A stretch of DNA of 62,866 nt from Desmonostoc muscorum FACHB-395 (GTDB lineage Bacteria > Cyanobacteriota > Cyanobacteriia > Cyanobacteriales > Nostocaceae), in NCBI RefSeq assembly GCF_014698035.1, contig NZ_JACJSF010000042.1:1-62866 (forward strand), read 5' to 3'. The translations under genes and the position numbers were made by a program. Position 1 is the first letter of the stretch; every line of letters starts with the position of its first letter. Below the pieces are notes generated by a model. The model had not been told where the DNA came from. It saw only the letters and a list, made by a program, of their open reading frames with translations, and did not search any database. Shown in pieces: positions 42,046 through 51,759 of the stretch.

Positions 42046-44985
42046 ATGATAGAAAGCACTACCACGATTCAAGAATTTATCGCCAGCATCTACCCATTTA
42101 ATCAGCTTTCTATAACCAGTGTTGAAATCCTTGCAGCAAAACTTGAACCTTTGCGTTACCGGATGGGGCAAGCAATTTTGGTCAGAGAAACCCTCCCAGC
42201 TAGAGTAGCCATTCTTTACCAGGGGCAAGCCCGTTTATTGGGATATGCCCCTGGTGCTTCTGCCCCTGATACCCTGCAACTACTAAAACCAGGAGAAATC
42301 ATCGGTTGGACAAGCTTGCTGCGTGGTGTACCGTGTGAAACTGCGATCGCTTCAGTTGAAACTCTTTGCTTAACGCTAAAAGCCTCAGATTTTTTAAGTC
42401 TAATAGAACTCGAACCTGCTATGGCGAATGCTTTTTGCAACCATTGCAGTCTGATTGAAGTTTTTGATTTATTAGGCGCAGAATTAGAACGTCGGGGCAA
42501 GATTCCCGATAATCTTAAAGAAGTTGCGATTGCGACTGTAAAACAGGCCACAATCCTGAACTTGCCCCCAGGCAAAACATCGCTTCAGCAATTAGACCCT
42601 AACCTACTGTGGTTAGTTAGCAGTAAAGGGTCGAACTATGATATTGGCGATCGCCTAAATTCTGGCTCAGATCGAGCTAACATTACTGGAGAAGTTCGCT
42701 TAGTTGGTTTTACCGATCCGACACTGCCGAGGACTGAATCTGACGTTAACATTGCCTCATTGTCAGATACTGGAATTTGGGCAAACGCCCCATTCGCTCC
42801 AGAGCGCCCAGAAGAAGTAGAAGTTGAGCGATCGCAAATCAAATACCCCCACATAGAAGGTCGTGGGCCTGTAGATGGAACTCTTGCCTGTTTTCAAATG
42901 CTAGCGCAACACTTAAGAATGCCATTTCGCCGCGATGTCTTGCGCCGTGCCTTAGTAAGTAACAAAGAGCGCACTGGCAGCATTTCTATTCAATTATGTG
43001 GGGCTTTGGCAGAACTAATGGGACTGACATCTCAACTGGTGAATGTTCCCACTGTCGCCATATCTAAACTACCCACACCAGTTTTGATTCCCTGGCAAGA
43101 CAGCTATGCAATTCTTTACAAAGCCACTGAAAAAGAACTAGTTCTTGGCATTCCAGAACAAGGCATTATCCGTAAAAAGCCAGCAGATTTTGCTGAAACT
43201 TGGGGGGAAGAGGGGCAAGTACTTCTACTGCAACCGACCAAAGAAACTCCTCAAAAGCGATTTGGCTTAAGTTGGTTTCTACCTGCCATCAAAAAGCATC
43301 GTACAGTTTTAATTGAAGTATTTATTGCCTCATTATTTGTACAATTGTTGGGGCTAGCAAACCCTTTAATTACTCAAGTAATTATTGATAAAGTCATTAT
43401 TCAAAATGGGATTAATACTCTCAACGTTCTGGGTTTTCTGCTCATAGCAATGGCTATAGTAGAGGGGATTATTACTTGGCTACGTACCAACTTGTTTGTC
43501 GATACCACCAATCGGATTGATTTAAGTTTGGGTTCGGAAGTAATAGACCACCTATTACGCTTACCACTACGTTATTTTGAGAAGCGCCCTGTTGGGGAAA
43601 TATCTAGCCGGATCAACGAATTAGAAAATATTCGCTCTTTCCTCACTGGTACAGCATTAACTGTTGTTTTAGATGCTATTTTCTCTGTTATTTATATTGT
43701 AGTAATGATTTTTTATAGCTGGCTGCTAACCATCGTAGCACTGGCAACAGTACCGCTCTTTGCTTTATTAACCTTTATATTTGCACCCATTATTCGCAGT
43801 CAAACTAGAACCAAAGCTGAACGCAATGCCGAAACTCAATCTTATTTAGTTGAGGTGGTTTCTGGGATTCAAACTGTCAAAGCCCAAAATATTGAACTGA
43901 ATTCTCGCTGGCAATGGCAATCTCGTTATGGAAGATATATTAGTGCTAGTTTTGAGAATGTTCTGACAAGCAATACTGCTAGTTCCCTTTCCAACTTCCT
44001 CAATAAACTATCAAGCTTACTTTTATTATGGGTAGGGGCATATCTAGTATTACAGCAAAAATTAACTCTGGGACAATTAATCGCTTTCCGTATTATTGCA
44101 GGTTATGTCACCAGTCCTTTACTAAGGCTGATTCAACTGTGGCAGAACTTCCAAGAAACCGCTTTATCACTAGAACGCTTGGCTGATATTCTCGATACTC
44201 CCCAGGAAACAGAAATTGCTGGGCGTAATAATATCCCGATGCCAGCAATTGTTGGTGCAGTTCAATATGAAAGTGTTACTTTCAGCTTCGCTAAAAGTCC
44301 TAACCCCCAACTTAACAACGTTCATCTTGATATTGAAGCTGGTATGTTTGTTGGAGTTGTGGGACAAAGTGGTGCTGGGAAAAGTACATTAACCAAACTC
44401 TTACCCCGTCTCTACGAATTAGACTCCGGTCGCATCAAAATTGATGGCTATGACATTAATAAGGTAGAACTCTACTCCCTGCGCCAGCAAATCGGTATGG
44501 TGTTACAAGACACTCTGCTATTCGATACCACGGTACAAGAAAATATTGCTTTGACCATGCCTGATGCCACACCATCAGAGATTGTGGAGGCTGCTAAAAT
44601 TGCTTGCGCCCATGACTTTATTATGAATCTGCCCAACGGCTATGAAACTCGTGTTGGAGAAAGAGGTTCGGCTTTATCGGGAGGACAAAGACAACGAATA
44701 GCGATCGCTCGGACTGTACTGCAAAACCCACCTCTGTTGATTCTAGATGAAGCTACCAGCGCACTTGACTATGCTACTGAACGTCAGGTGTGCTTGAATT
44801 TAGCCCAAGTATTCAAGGGAAGAACAGTATTTTTCATTACCCACAGGCTAGGAACAATTCAAAATGCCGATGTGATTTTGATGATGAGCCAAGGACGAAT
44901 TGCAGAACAGGGGACTCATGCAGAACTTATGGATTTAGTGGGACTTTATTACTGCCTGTACCAACAACAGGAGGCTCAAGTTTAA
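42046..44985 (+). CDS. HlyB-like ABC exporter with cyclic-nucleotide-binding-like N-terminus
   Basis: 979 residues in the inner membrane. About 1-150 is a CAP_ED-like cyclic-nucleotide-binding fold (LYQGQARLLGYAPGASAPDT, LKPGEIIGWTSLL). About 280-405 is a C39-like domain in which the catalytic Cys is missing (GPVDGTLACF) and the usual His region reads IPWQDSYAI, so it is a non-cleaving, substrate-binding type as in HlyB. About 430-700 holds six membrane segments. The ATPase follows: Walker A GQSGAGKST (773-781), signature LSGGQ (877-881), Walker B LLILDE (897-902). With HlyD it should form the type I export channel. The N-terminal sensor-like part suggests gating by a ligand, which is unproven. 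Confidence 0.88.
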   Translation: MIESTTTIQEFIASIYPFNQLSITSVEILAAKLEPLRYRMGQAILVRETLPARVAILYQGQARLLGYAPGASAPDTLQLLKPGEIIGWTSLLRGVPCETAIASVETLCLTLKASDFLSLIELEPAMANAFCNHCSLIEVFDLLGAELERRGKIPDNLKEVAIATVKQATILNLPPGKTSLQQLDPNLLWLVSSKGSNYDIGDRLNSGSDRANITGEVRLVGFTDPTLPRTESDVNIASLSDTGIWANAPFAPERPEEVEVERSQIKYPHIEGRGPVDGTLACFQMLAQHLRMPFRRDVLRRALVSNKERTGSISIQLCGALAELMGLTSQLVNVPTVAISKLPTPVLIPWQDSYAILYKATEKELVLGIPEQGIIRKKPADFAETWGEEGQVLLLQPTKETPQKRFGLSWFLPAIKKHRTVLIEVFIASLFVQLLGLANPLITQVIIDKVIIQNGINTLNVLGFLLIAMAIVEGIITWLRTNLFVDTTNRIDLSLGSEVIDHLLRLPLRYFEKRPVGEISSRINELENIRSFLTGTALTVVLDAIFSVIYIVVMIFYSWLLTIVALATVPLFALLTFIFAPIIRSQTRTKAERNAETQSYLVEVVSGIQTVKAQNIELNSRWQWQSRYGRYISASFENVLTSNTASSLSNFLNKLSSLLLLWVGAYLVLQQKLTLGQLIAFRIIAGYVTSPLLRLIQLWQNFQETALSLERLADILDTPQETEIAGRNNIPMPAIVGAVQYESVTFSFAKSPNPQLNNVHLDIEAGMFVGVVGQSGAGKSTLTKLLPRLYELDSGRIKIDGYDINKVELYSLRQQIGMVLQDTLLFDTTVQENIALTMPDATPSEIVEAAKIACAHDFIMNLPNGYETRVGERGSALSGGQRQRIAIARTVLQNPPLLILDEATSALDYATERQVCLNLAQVFKGRTVFFITHRLGTIQNADVILMMSQGRIAEQGTHAELMDLVGLYYCLYQQQEAQV

Positions 44986-45088
44986 ACGGATTAGGAAAAG
45001 AATATACTTTGCTAATTAAGAATAGCTAAAACCTATCTGGTCACTAACTACTATCTATAAAAAGCTAATCGCTAACACTTAAATAATT

Positions 45089-46681
45089 ATGAGTACTAAT
45101 AATGGTAATGGGAATGGTAAACATTCAAATAATGGCAATGGTAGTTCCTCAAAAGCAGCAATAACTTCTGTTCAAAAATTGGAACAGTTATCAATAGATA
45201 CATCCGATATTCAACCAAAACCAGCTAATACTGCTCCCCGTTATATCCCAAAATTTGAGCAACCTGTAATTCTTCGACAATCTCGTAAATGGTCACGCGC
45301 TATCCTTTGGGGTTTGATAACTGTTACTACTGGTACAATTATCTGGGCAAACTTTGCCAAAATTGAAGAAGCAGTTTCCGCTACTGGGAAGTTAGAGCCA
45401 ACAGGTACTGTTAAAGAAATACAGGCTCCTGTTGGGGGCGTAGTTAAAGAAATTTATGTTGAAGATGGACAGCAGGTTAAACTTGGCGAACATCTTATCG
45501 GGCTTGACCCCACTACTGCTAATGCTCAACTCGACTCTTTGAAGAAAATTCGTCTATCTTTACTCAGAGAAAATCAATTTTATCAGTCTCAGATGAGAGG
45601 TGGGTCTACAATCAGTGCCACTGATGTTCAAGTCACAAATGAAATGCTTGACCTTACCAAAAGTCGAGTTGCTCTAGTTGCAGAGAATCGTTTATATCGT
45701 GCCCAACTAGATGGTACAGGTTCTAGTAGTGGACTTTCCATTGAACAAAAAGAACGATTGTTTTCTACTTCTGAAGAATTGGATGCACGGTTCACTGCTG
45801 CAAAACTGGAAGTTGACCAATTAAATCGTCAACTTAACCAAAGCCAAATAAAATTGGTTAGCACAAAAGATACTCTCAAAATGAATCAGGGGATTCTTGA
45901 CAATATTACTCCCTTAATGAATGATGGAGCGATTTCTAAAATCCAATACTTCAAGCAACAAGAAGAAGTTAGAAACGCTCAATCAGAAATTGACCAGCTT
46001 ACCCAAGAAGAATTTCGTTTACAATCTGCTATTAACCAAGCACAAGCTAAGTTACAATCAACTGTAGCTATTTCTCGAAAAGATTGGCTTACCCAAATTG
46101 CAGATAATAACAAAAAAATTTCCGAGATTGATTCTCAGCTTACTAAAGCCATAGTCGAAAATAATAAGAAAATTGCCGAAAATGATTCTCAGTTGAGCCA
46201 AACTCAAATGAATCTTCAATATCAGTCGATCAATTCCCCTGTTTCAGGTACAGTTTTTGAACTTAAGGCACATACACCAGGATTTGTAGTCACATCCAGC
46301 GAACCAATTCTCAAAATTGTTCCTGATGATGCTCTGATTGCTAAAGTTTACATCACCAACAAAGATATTGGTTTTGTTAAAGAGGGTATGACAGTTGATG
46401 TCAGAATTGATTCATTTCCTTTTAGTGAGTTTGGCGATGTCAAAGGTAAGCTAGTATGGATTGGCTCTGATGCCTTGCCACCCGATCAGATTTATCCTTT
46501 CTATCGATTTCCTGCTAAAGTACGCCTGGAGCAACAATCGATTTCGATTAATGGGCGTAAAGTACTTCTGCAATCTGGGATGTCAGTCAGTGGTAATATT
46601 AAACTGCGAGAACGGACGGTGATGAGCATATTTACAGATATGTTTAGCTCTAGTGTCGAAAGTCTCAAATTTGTTCGTTAA
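45089..46681 (+). CDS. HlyD-family membrane fusion protein
   Basis: 530 residues. An Asn/Gly-rich cytoplasmic start (1-60) is followed by one membrane span (about 70-88), a lipoyl/barrel half (KEIQAPVGGVVKEIYVEDGQQV), a long coiled-coil hairpin (about 140-375), then the second barrel half (INSPVSGTVFELKAHTPGFV) and the beta domain. It links the ABC exporter to an outer-membrane channel; no TolC-like gene is in the window. It lies 103 bases after the exporter gene in the same operon. Confidence 0.9.
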   Translation: MSTNNGNGNGKHSNNGNGSSSKAAITSVQKLEQLSIDTSDIQPKPANTAPRYIPKFEQPVILRQSRKWSRAILWGLITVTTGTIIWANFAKIEEAVSATGKLEPTGTVKEIQAPVGGVVKEIYVEDGQQVKLGEHLIGLDPTTANAQLDSLKKIRLSLLRENQFYQSQMRGGSTISATDVQVTNEMLDLTKSRVALVAENRLYRAQLDGTGSSSGLSIEQKERLFSTSEELDARFTAAKLEVDQLNRQLNQSQIKLVSTKDTLKMNQGILDNITPLMNDGAISKIQYFKQQEEVRNAQSEIDQLTQEEFRLQSAINQAQAKLQSTVAISRKDWLTQIADNNKKISEIDSQLTKAIVENNKKIAENDSQLSQTQMNLQYQSINSPVSGTVFELKAHTPGFVVTSSEPILKIVPDDALIAKVYITNKDIGFVKEGMTVDVRIDSFPFSEFGDVKGKLVWIGSDALPPDQIYPFYRFPAKVRLEQQSISINGRKVLLQSGMSVSGNIKLRERTVMSIFTDMFSSSVESLKFVR

Positions 46682-46741
46682 GTGAGTAAATTACAGTTTT
46701 CATAGGTGTGGATAAGCATTTCGCAATTTCCGCCACGCCCC

Positions 46742-46805
46742 TGAATTACAAATGTCGCTAAAAACTCTTGCTGATAGCCTTGAGGTTGGCTAATTTTCCA
46801 CAGTT
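46742..46805 (-). pseudogene. Remnant matching the 3' end of the WGR gene
   Basis: 46746-46800 resembles the last 50 bases of the WGR gene at 49391-49951 (TACAAATG.CGC, then CTTGCTGATAG.CTTGAG). Read on the minus strand it gives SQPQGYQQEFLATFV, which corresponds to another frame (SQSQDYQQELLAAFV) of the WGR gene end. This suggests a frameshift in one of the two and an old duplication. Confidence 0.35.
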
Positions 46806-46852
46806 GAGGGATATTATCTAGTTAGGCCAGTTAACAAGATAAAAATAAATAA

Positions 46853-47077
46853 CTAATTTTTCCAAAAAGTCATAGATTGTTGCTGGCGTTTGAGCCGATA
46901 AATTCTTGCTGGATAATTATCATTACTCCATCCGGCTTCAATCTGTTGTGTGTCAATCAGATCCTGCAATCCCTTATCAAGGACGCTGTAACTACAATCA
47001 AATATGTCTTTTAATTCTCCAGCAGTTTTCTCGCCAGAACGCAGAGATTCTAAAATAGCCTGATTAATAGGATTCAT
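46853..47077 (-). CDS. Small winged-helix-like protein
   Basis: 74 residues: AILESLRSGEKTAGELKDIF (helix-turn), CSYSVLDKGLQDLIDTQQIEAG (recognition helix) and a beta-wing-like end (ARIYRLKR). This is the make-up of a minimal winged helix, probably DNA-binding. The recognition-helix part resembles the gene split by the TnpB element in operon 1. It is the last gene of operon 2, downstream of the IS4-split membrane-protein gene; in operon 1 the order of the two is reversed. Confidence 0.55.
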   Translation of the reverse strand: MNPINQAILESLRSGEKTAGELKDIFDCSYSVLDKGLQDLIDTQQIEAGWSNDNYPARIYRLKRQQQSMTFWKN

Positions 47078-47560
47078 AATTACTCTACTAAAATTTACTC
47101 AGATATTAAATATAAGAATTAACCTCTTCTGAATACATCTGTCTGAATAGTTAAAACATCAACAGAAATTTTCATGAATCAATCTACCAATCATATTAAA
47201 TTGCTTCTAAATTATGACATTTGAGTGATGAATTTTTATTATTAACTCTATCCTCTGGAAAAGATTAGTGAGACTCGTTACCAAAAGAAGCACTTCCAAG
47301 GAAGCTAGAAAAAGTAACTAGCATCCAACCGAAACAAATATGTTTTTGGGTTTGCCAATCGTATCTGTCTTCTATTGTCGGGATTGTTTTAGCTTCAAGG
47401 ATTTCTAATCCCCAATAGCCTAATGCACTGATGCCAAACAACATAGCGCTGACGATAGATAATTTAGCGATGACTTTGAGAATGCAATTGCTTAAAGTAG
47501 GCGGTGTTTGAAAGGATTCTCTGTGACGATGATGGATAGCTAGTTCACTTGGAGCTATAA

Positions 47561-49061
47561 CCAAAACACGTCTCAATACTTCTCGGTTAAGCCGGAAATA
47601 GGTTAAATTGACGTTGTACCCAGAAATAGCCCAGTAGCCAATGCAACTCAAAGAATTCTCCTTGATCTTGCCAGTAATCGAATCATCTGATGTTTTCCAA
47701 GCGATAGAAACGGTGATTTCGTCGGAAATGATTGAAGAGATTCTGGGTGAAAGAAGGAGTGGGAAAGAACGTAAGCGGAAGTTGCCTTCACAACTGGTAG
47801 TAAGTCTTGTGATTGCAATGAGTCTATGGTCATTGGATTCAATGAGAACTGTCCTAAAAAACTTAGTCACCGGGTTAAGTCGGCAGTGGACAAGACTTGG
47901 GCAATATTGGCAAGTACCAACCAGTTCATCAATTAGTGAAGCCAGACAGCGAGTGGGTCCTTATGTAATAAGTCAATTATTTGAGAGAGTGGTGCGTCCA
48001 ATGGCCACAATAGAAACGCCTTTGGCATTTCTCGGCGGATTACGAGTCATGGCAGTAGATGGAACGGTGATGGACACACCAGATAGTGTTGCTAATGCGA
48101 GAGTATTTGGATATCCAGGTAGTCGTCCAAGAACAAGAGCGGCCTTTCCAAAAGTGCGTCTGGTAATGCTGATTGAAGCCGGAACTCATCTAATTGTAGA
48201 TGCTTTAATTTGTCCCTATCGCATCGGAGAACGAGTCCGAGCTAAAAGACTGTTGCGCTCAGTAACTTCGGGAATGTTGCTGATGTGGGATAGAGGATTA
48301 CATTCCTATGCAATGGTAAACGCAACACTCAAACAAGGTTGTTCGTACTTGGGACGTATACCTGCAAATGTCAAATTTCCGGTGGAACAAGTTTTAGAGG
48401 ATGGGTCTTATTTAAGTTGGATTGCCCCAGATGGTAAATCGAAGAAAAAAGGTTGTATTACGCTTCCCGTGCGAGTAATTGAGTACACGATTGAGACGGG
48501 TAAAGAGCAACAAACTTATCGTTTGATTACCAATTTAATGGATATTGATTTATTTCCAGCTTCACTGCTAGCAGCAGAATATCATCAGCGTTGGGAAGTT
48601 GAAAATACGATTGACGAACTTAAAACTCATCTAAATGGGCGCAAAACTCCTATCCGTTCTCTTAACCCGCGTGAAGTTGTCCAAGAAATTTATGGTTGGC
48701 TTTTGGCACACTATGCAGTGCGGTGTTTAATGTTCCAAGCCGCTCAAAAAGCAGGAATATCTCCACTCCGTTTAGGGTTTACTGGCACTCTCAAGGTAAT
48801 TCGTCGGGCAATTTCTGATTTTCAGGATGTTCAACCAGCAGAACTACCTTTTTTTTCACCAAGCTCTTGATAGAAATCCTAGATGAAAAAATTCCTCCTC
48901 GTCAAAATAGAACTAATCCCAGAGTCGTCAAAAAAACCCGCTCAAAGTTTCCTTCCAAGAAACCAATCCACCGGGGAACAGGAATCACAAAAGAACCATT
49001 CATTTTCAATATTCTCAGTACTACTTAATGCTTATCCGAGAAGTATTGAAACACGTCTTGG
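47561..49061 (+). mobile_element. IS4-family insertion sequence
   Basis: About 1.5 kb with inverted repeats of about 30 bp: CCAAAACACGTCTCAATACT (from 47561) and, reading inward from 49061, CCAAGACGTGTTTCAATACT, both continuing TCTCGG.TAAG. No target duplication is visible, which together with the frameshifted transposase points to an older or rearranged copy. It lies opposite to the operon it interrupts. Confidence 0.8.
47641..49028 (+). CDS. IS4-family transposase, frameshifted near the end
   Basis: The zero frame gives 409 residues (47641-48870). An IS4-type N-terminal domain (LKEFSLILPVIESSDVFQAI) is followed by D140 (MAVDGTVMD), D217 (LMWDRGL) and the YREK motif Y314-R317-E321-K328, so the catalytic core is whole. 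After FFSPSS it stops, but the -1 frame continues from the T8 run (48849-48856) as LLIEILDEKIPPRQNRTNP...FIFNILSTT to 49028, which looks like the usual basic C-terminus. Either slippage at T8 makes both forms, or a base change has truncated the protein. Confidence 0.8.
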
Positions 49062-49300
49062 TTTTTGTTGAGTGAGTTGGCAGACAACTTGTTTATTATC
49101 AGTCATGGATGGGTCAAACCAAAGCCTGTTGGTTGTAACTAGATTAGTTTCAGTAATTATATTGTAAACTTTCATCAGGTAGATGTGGTTAAATTTACAT
49201 AAAAATTCCACATTCAGAAAAGATATTCTAATGGTTAAGCGATGTCATACGAAAAAACCCAGAGGACAAACAAGCAATTAAGCTGAAAGTCAGTTAGAAA

Positions 49301-49331
49301 TATCCCCCAGTGTGGTATAGGCTGGGGGATA
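49301..49331. terminator. Strong hairpin after the WGR gene
   Basis: TATCCCCCAG (49301-49310) and CTGGGGGATA (49322-49331) form a perfect 10-bp stem with an 11-base loop, about 60 bases after the WGR stop (minus strand). There is no T run, so it could be a processing or stabilising hairpin. The rest of 49107-49390 shows no gene. Confidence 0.5.
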
Positions 49332-49390
49332 CACTTAATCAATCCGCATTGCTGTAGTAAATCGGCTGCAATACTTTCCGACAAGCTAAT

Positions 49391-49951
49391 TTACAAATGC
49401 CGCCAGAAGTTCTTGCTGATAGTCTTGAGACTGACTACCTTGGGTTCTGCTGTTGCTTCAGGGGCATGACCAACAGCCACCGCAGCAGCAATTGGTGCAG
49501 GTGTCGTTAACAAAGAATTAAGCAATCCCATTTGATAATCAACATCTTCTACTGAGCGATATACTCTGTATGGTTCAATTTGCATACCCAAAGGTGTTAG
49601 GACAATTTTGAGATATTGATTTAGGGCATTGATATAAGCAACTGAAAAATTTCTCTGCTCTACATAAGGACGGATAATCTCTAGTAATTCAATCGCTCTG
49701 TTAATTTCAGAAACTTCACAATTACTGTCGATTTGTGACTGACTTCTTCTGTAGCCTTTCATCATCTTTTCGGCTACTAGATTGTTGAATTTGCTAACGG
49801 CTCTCTGATGATTGCCTAATGTGTGAACTTTGGTTTGCGCTTGATAACCGACTCTGCCCCACTGCACTGTTAAGTTACCATCTTCGACAATGGCCGCCCA
49901 GAATTTATTGCTGTTTTGAATTGCGTCAACAAAGACTAAATAGATTTCCAT
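49391..49951 (-). CDS. WGR-domain protein
   Basis: 186 residues. About 1-62 is a WGR domain (KFWAAIVEDGNLTVQWGRVG, VSKFNNLVAEKMMKGYR), known from bacterial MolR-like proteins and eukaryotic PARPs, where it contacts nucleic acid. About 80-150 is a helical region (EINRAIELLEIIRPYVEQR) and the end is Ala/Pro-rich. The C-terminal frame may be shifted, since the related remnant at 46742-46805 favours another frame. It lies downstream of the Ycf46-like ATPase on the same strand, so the two are probably made together. Confidence 0.75.
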   Translation of the reverse strand: MEIYLVFVDAIQNSNKFWAAIVEDGNLTVQWGRVGYQAQTKVHTLGNHQRAVSKFNNLVAEKMMKGYRRSQSQIDSNCEVSEINRAIELLEIIRPYVEQRNFSVAYINALNQYLKIVLTPLGMQIEPYRVYRSVEDVDYQMGLLNSLLTTPAPIAAAVAVGHAPEATAEPKVVSLKTISKNFWRHL

Positions 49952-50040
49952 CTTTCTTACCCTGTCAATTTCCTAACTTCAGGGCATTGCCCTATCTGAG
50001 ATAGATATACTGAACGCGATCGCTACGAACTTAAAAGAGC

Positions 50041-50073
50041 GATGGCGTACCCGCCCGCCGTAGGCGATCGCCC
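50041..50073. repeat. Dispersed palindromic element
   Basis: GATGGCGTACCCGCCCGCCG followed by TAGGCGATCGCC is an imperfect palindrome of the same kind as 639-673, lying between the WGR and AAA genes. Confidence 0.6.
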
Positions 50074-50098
50074 CATAGATCAGGAGACAATCGCTTTT

Positions 50099-51721
50099 TC
50101 ATCTCATATTCCGAAACTTAGCAGCACGCAAAGACTGAGTTTTCGCTGCAACCACAGGACTACTAGCTCGTCGTGCGGTGGATGCCCATGCTTGCATTCT
50201 TTCAACCGCCGCCGCATCCTGAATCGCAAGCGGGGTAATGGTTTGACGACAAGCTTCGAGGTCAGCAAGTGTTACCTGCTGCGGTCTACCCTCATCGAAT
50301 GCCAGCAGAGCAGCTTCTGAAGCAAGGGTTTCCAGTTCTGCTCCTGAAAACTTTGCAGTGTTAGCAGCGATCGCTTCGAGATATTCAAGCTGTACTTGAA
50401 TACCGAATCGCTCTAGGTGAATCCCCAAAATCTGTACCCGTTCTGGCTCAGTGGGCAAGTCAACAAAGAAAGCCTCATCAAACCTACCTTTGCGCTTAAA
50501 CTCACTTGGTAGTGCTGATGGATCATTGCAAGTAGCTACAATAAATACCCCAGCAGTACACTCACTCATGAACGTAAGCAAAGTTCCAAGAATCCTTTGA
50601 CTAACACCTGAAGTATCGCCCTGACCCGAAAGCGCCTTTTCCACCTCATCAATAAACAAGACACAAGGTGCGATCGCGGATGCTGTTTTCAGTGCGCGTT
50701 TAACATTACCTTCGGATTCGCCAACTAGTGAACCTAGAAGGGACGCAATATCGAGTTGCAGAAGTGGTAGATTAAGTATGCTAGCGATGTTTTTGGCACA
50801 GTGAGATTTTCCTGTTCCGGGTGGGCCAGCCAGCAATACACCTTTTGGTTGGGGTAACGAGAGACTTCGCGCCTCTTGCGTGAATAGCCGCCGCCGCCGA
50901 GTCAGCCACTCGCGCAGTAGATCCAAACCTCCGAAGGGTATGCTGGCTGGCTTACCCAACTCGATACCCATTTGAGACAGTAGCCGAGTTTTGTACTCGA
51001 CGGCTTTGGGGATAAAATCAGCGTCAACGATAACACCATGATTAGTTAAGTTTTCTTTGACTGTTAACCGAAGGAAATCACTAATTTCTTCTAAGGTTAA
51101 ACCCAGTGCAGCACGAGAAAGAGTTTCAAATTCAGCATTTTCAAGCGTAACAGTGAAAGTCAATTCTTGCTCTCTAGCAGACTGTTGTAGGTCATGCAAA
51201 TAAGAAGTGATATGCTCAAGTATTTGGTCAATACTAGGTAAAGGAACTTCACAATAAGGAATCAATCTGACTAGAGATTCGTGTAATTGTATATTCTGAC
51301 CCAGCAATACAATGCGTTTATCTGTGGGTTTTAACCTGTGGTAAAGGTTTTTTACCTTGCTTAAAATCTCCCATGATAATTGGGGTGAATTCTTAGCAAT
51401 AAAGGGGTGAATATCTCCGAGGATAAATACACCATTCCCAGTGAAGTTAGCAATGTAGTCGAATACGAATAGTAGTGGATCAGCCTGTGGTGGTCTTTTG
51501 TACTCTGAAACTGGCTTAAACACCAAACCACCATCCGACGCAATCAGGCATTGTTCGAGACTGGACACACCCAGATTCCAGAAGAATACTGGACTTGATA
51601 GCTTGCTCGATGCCTCTGTAGTCAACCACTGAATAATCGTCGCTTCATCGGGTGACAGAACATCAACCGCAGCGATGGGAATTTGTGAATCTAGTGTGGA
51701 GAGAAGATTTGAGAGGTTCAT
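50099..51721 (-). CDS. AAA ATPase, Ycf46-like
   Basis: 540 residues. About 1-250 is an N-terminal region of the Ycf46 kind (LFVFDYIANFTGNGVFILGD, EILSKVKNLYHRLKPTDKRI). The AAA module has Walker A GPPGTGKS (299-306), Walker B VLFIDE (354-359), a second region of homology around TCNDPSALPSEFKRKGRFDE and an AAA lid. Ycf46 proteins are soluble AAA ATPases of cyanobacteria and plastids linked to control of photosynthesis or carbon use. This copy sits in an accessory operon, so it may serve another role. Neighbours DUF2997 and DUF1257 are its usual partners. Confidence 0.85.
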   Translation of the reverse strand: MNLSNLLSTLDSQIPIAAVDVLSPDEATIIQWLTTEASSKLSSPVFFWNLGVSSLEQCLIASDGGLVFKPVSEYKRPPQADPLLFVFDYIANFTGNGVFILGDIHPFIAKNSPQLSWEILSKVKNLYHRLKPTDKRIVLLGQNIQLHESLVRLIPYCEVPLPSIDQILEHITSYLHDLQQSAREQELTFTVTLENAEFETLSRAALGLTLEEISDFLRLTVKENLTNHGVIVDADFIPKAVEYKTRLLSQMGIELGKPASIPFGGLDLLREWLTRRRRLFTQEARSLSLPQPKGVLLAGPPGTGKSHCAKNIASILNLPLLQLDIASLLGSLVGESEGNVKRALKTASAIAPCVLFIDEVEKALSGQGDTSGVSQRILGTLLTFMSECTAGVFIVATCNDPSALPSEFKRKGRFDEAFFVDLPTEPERVQILGIHLERFGIQVQLEYLEAIAANTAKFSGAELETLASEAALLAFDEGRPQQVTLADLEACRQTITPLAIQDAAAVERMQAWASTARRASSPVVAAKTQSLRAAKFRNMR

Positions 51722-51759
51722 TGTTTTTCAATCTCATAAGGAACTGGAGATAATTCGTC

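Larger units (their letters stand above)
47265..49106 (-). pseudogene. Membrane-protein gene split by the IS4-family element
   Basis: The 3' part (47265-47560) encodes APSELAIHHRHRESF...WGLEILEAKTIP...MLVTFSSFLGSA, clearly paralogous to the 2987-3331 protein with its two membrane segments. The 5' part is most likely MTDNKQVVCQLTQQK (49106-49062) on the far side of the IS. The two parts do not join in frame with the element ends as placed, so one or two bases at the junction are uncertain or were lost. An ORF running from inside the IS into the 3' part (to 47870) is an accident of the insertion. Confidence 0.6.

Noticed and set aside
47561..47870. N-terminal 100 codons of the minus-strand ORF ending at 47265
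   Set aside because: They lie inside the IS4 element, antisense to the transposase; only 47265-47560 belongs to the interrupted gene.
49062..49072. Target-site duplication of the IS4 element
   Set aside because: The bases flanking the inverted repeats (CTATAA at the left, TTTTTG at the right) do not match at any of the usual lengths.
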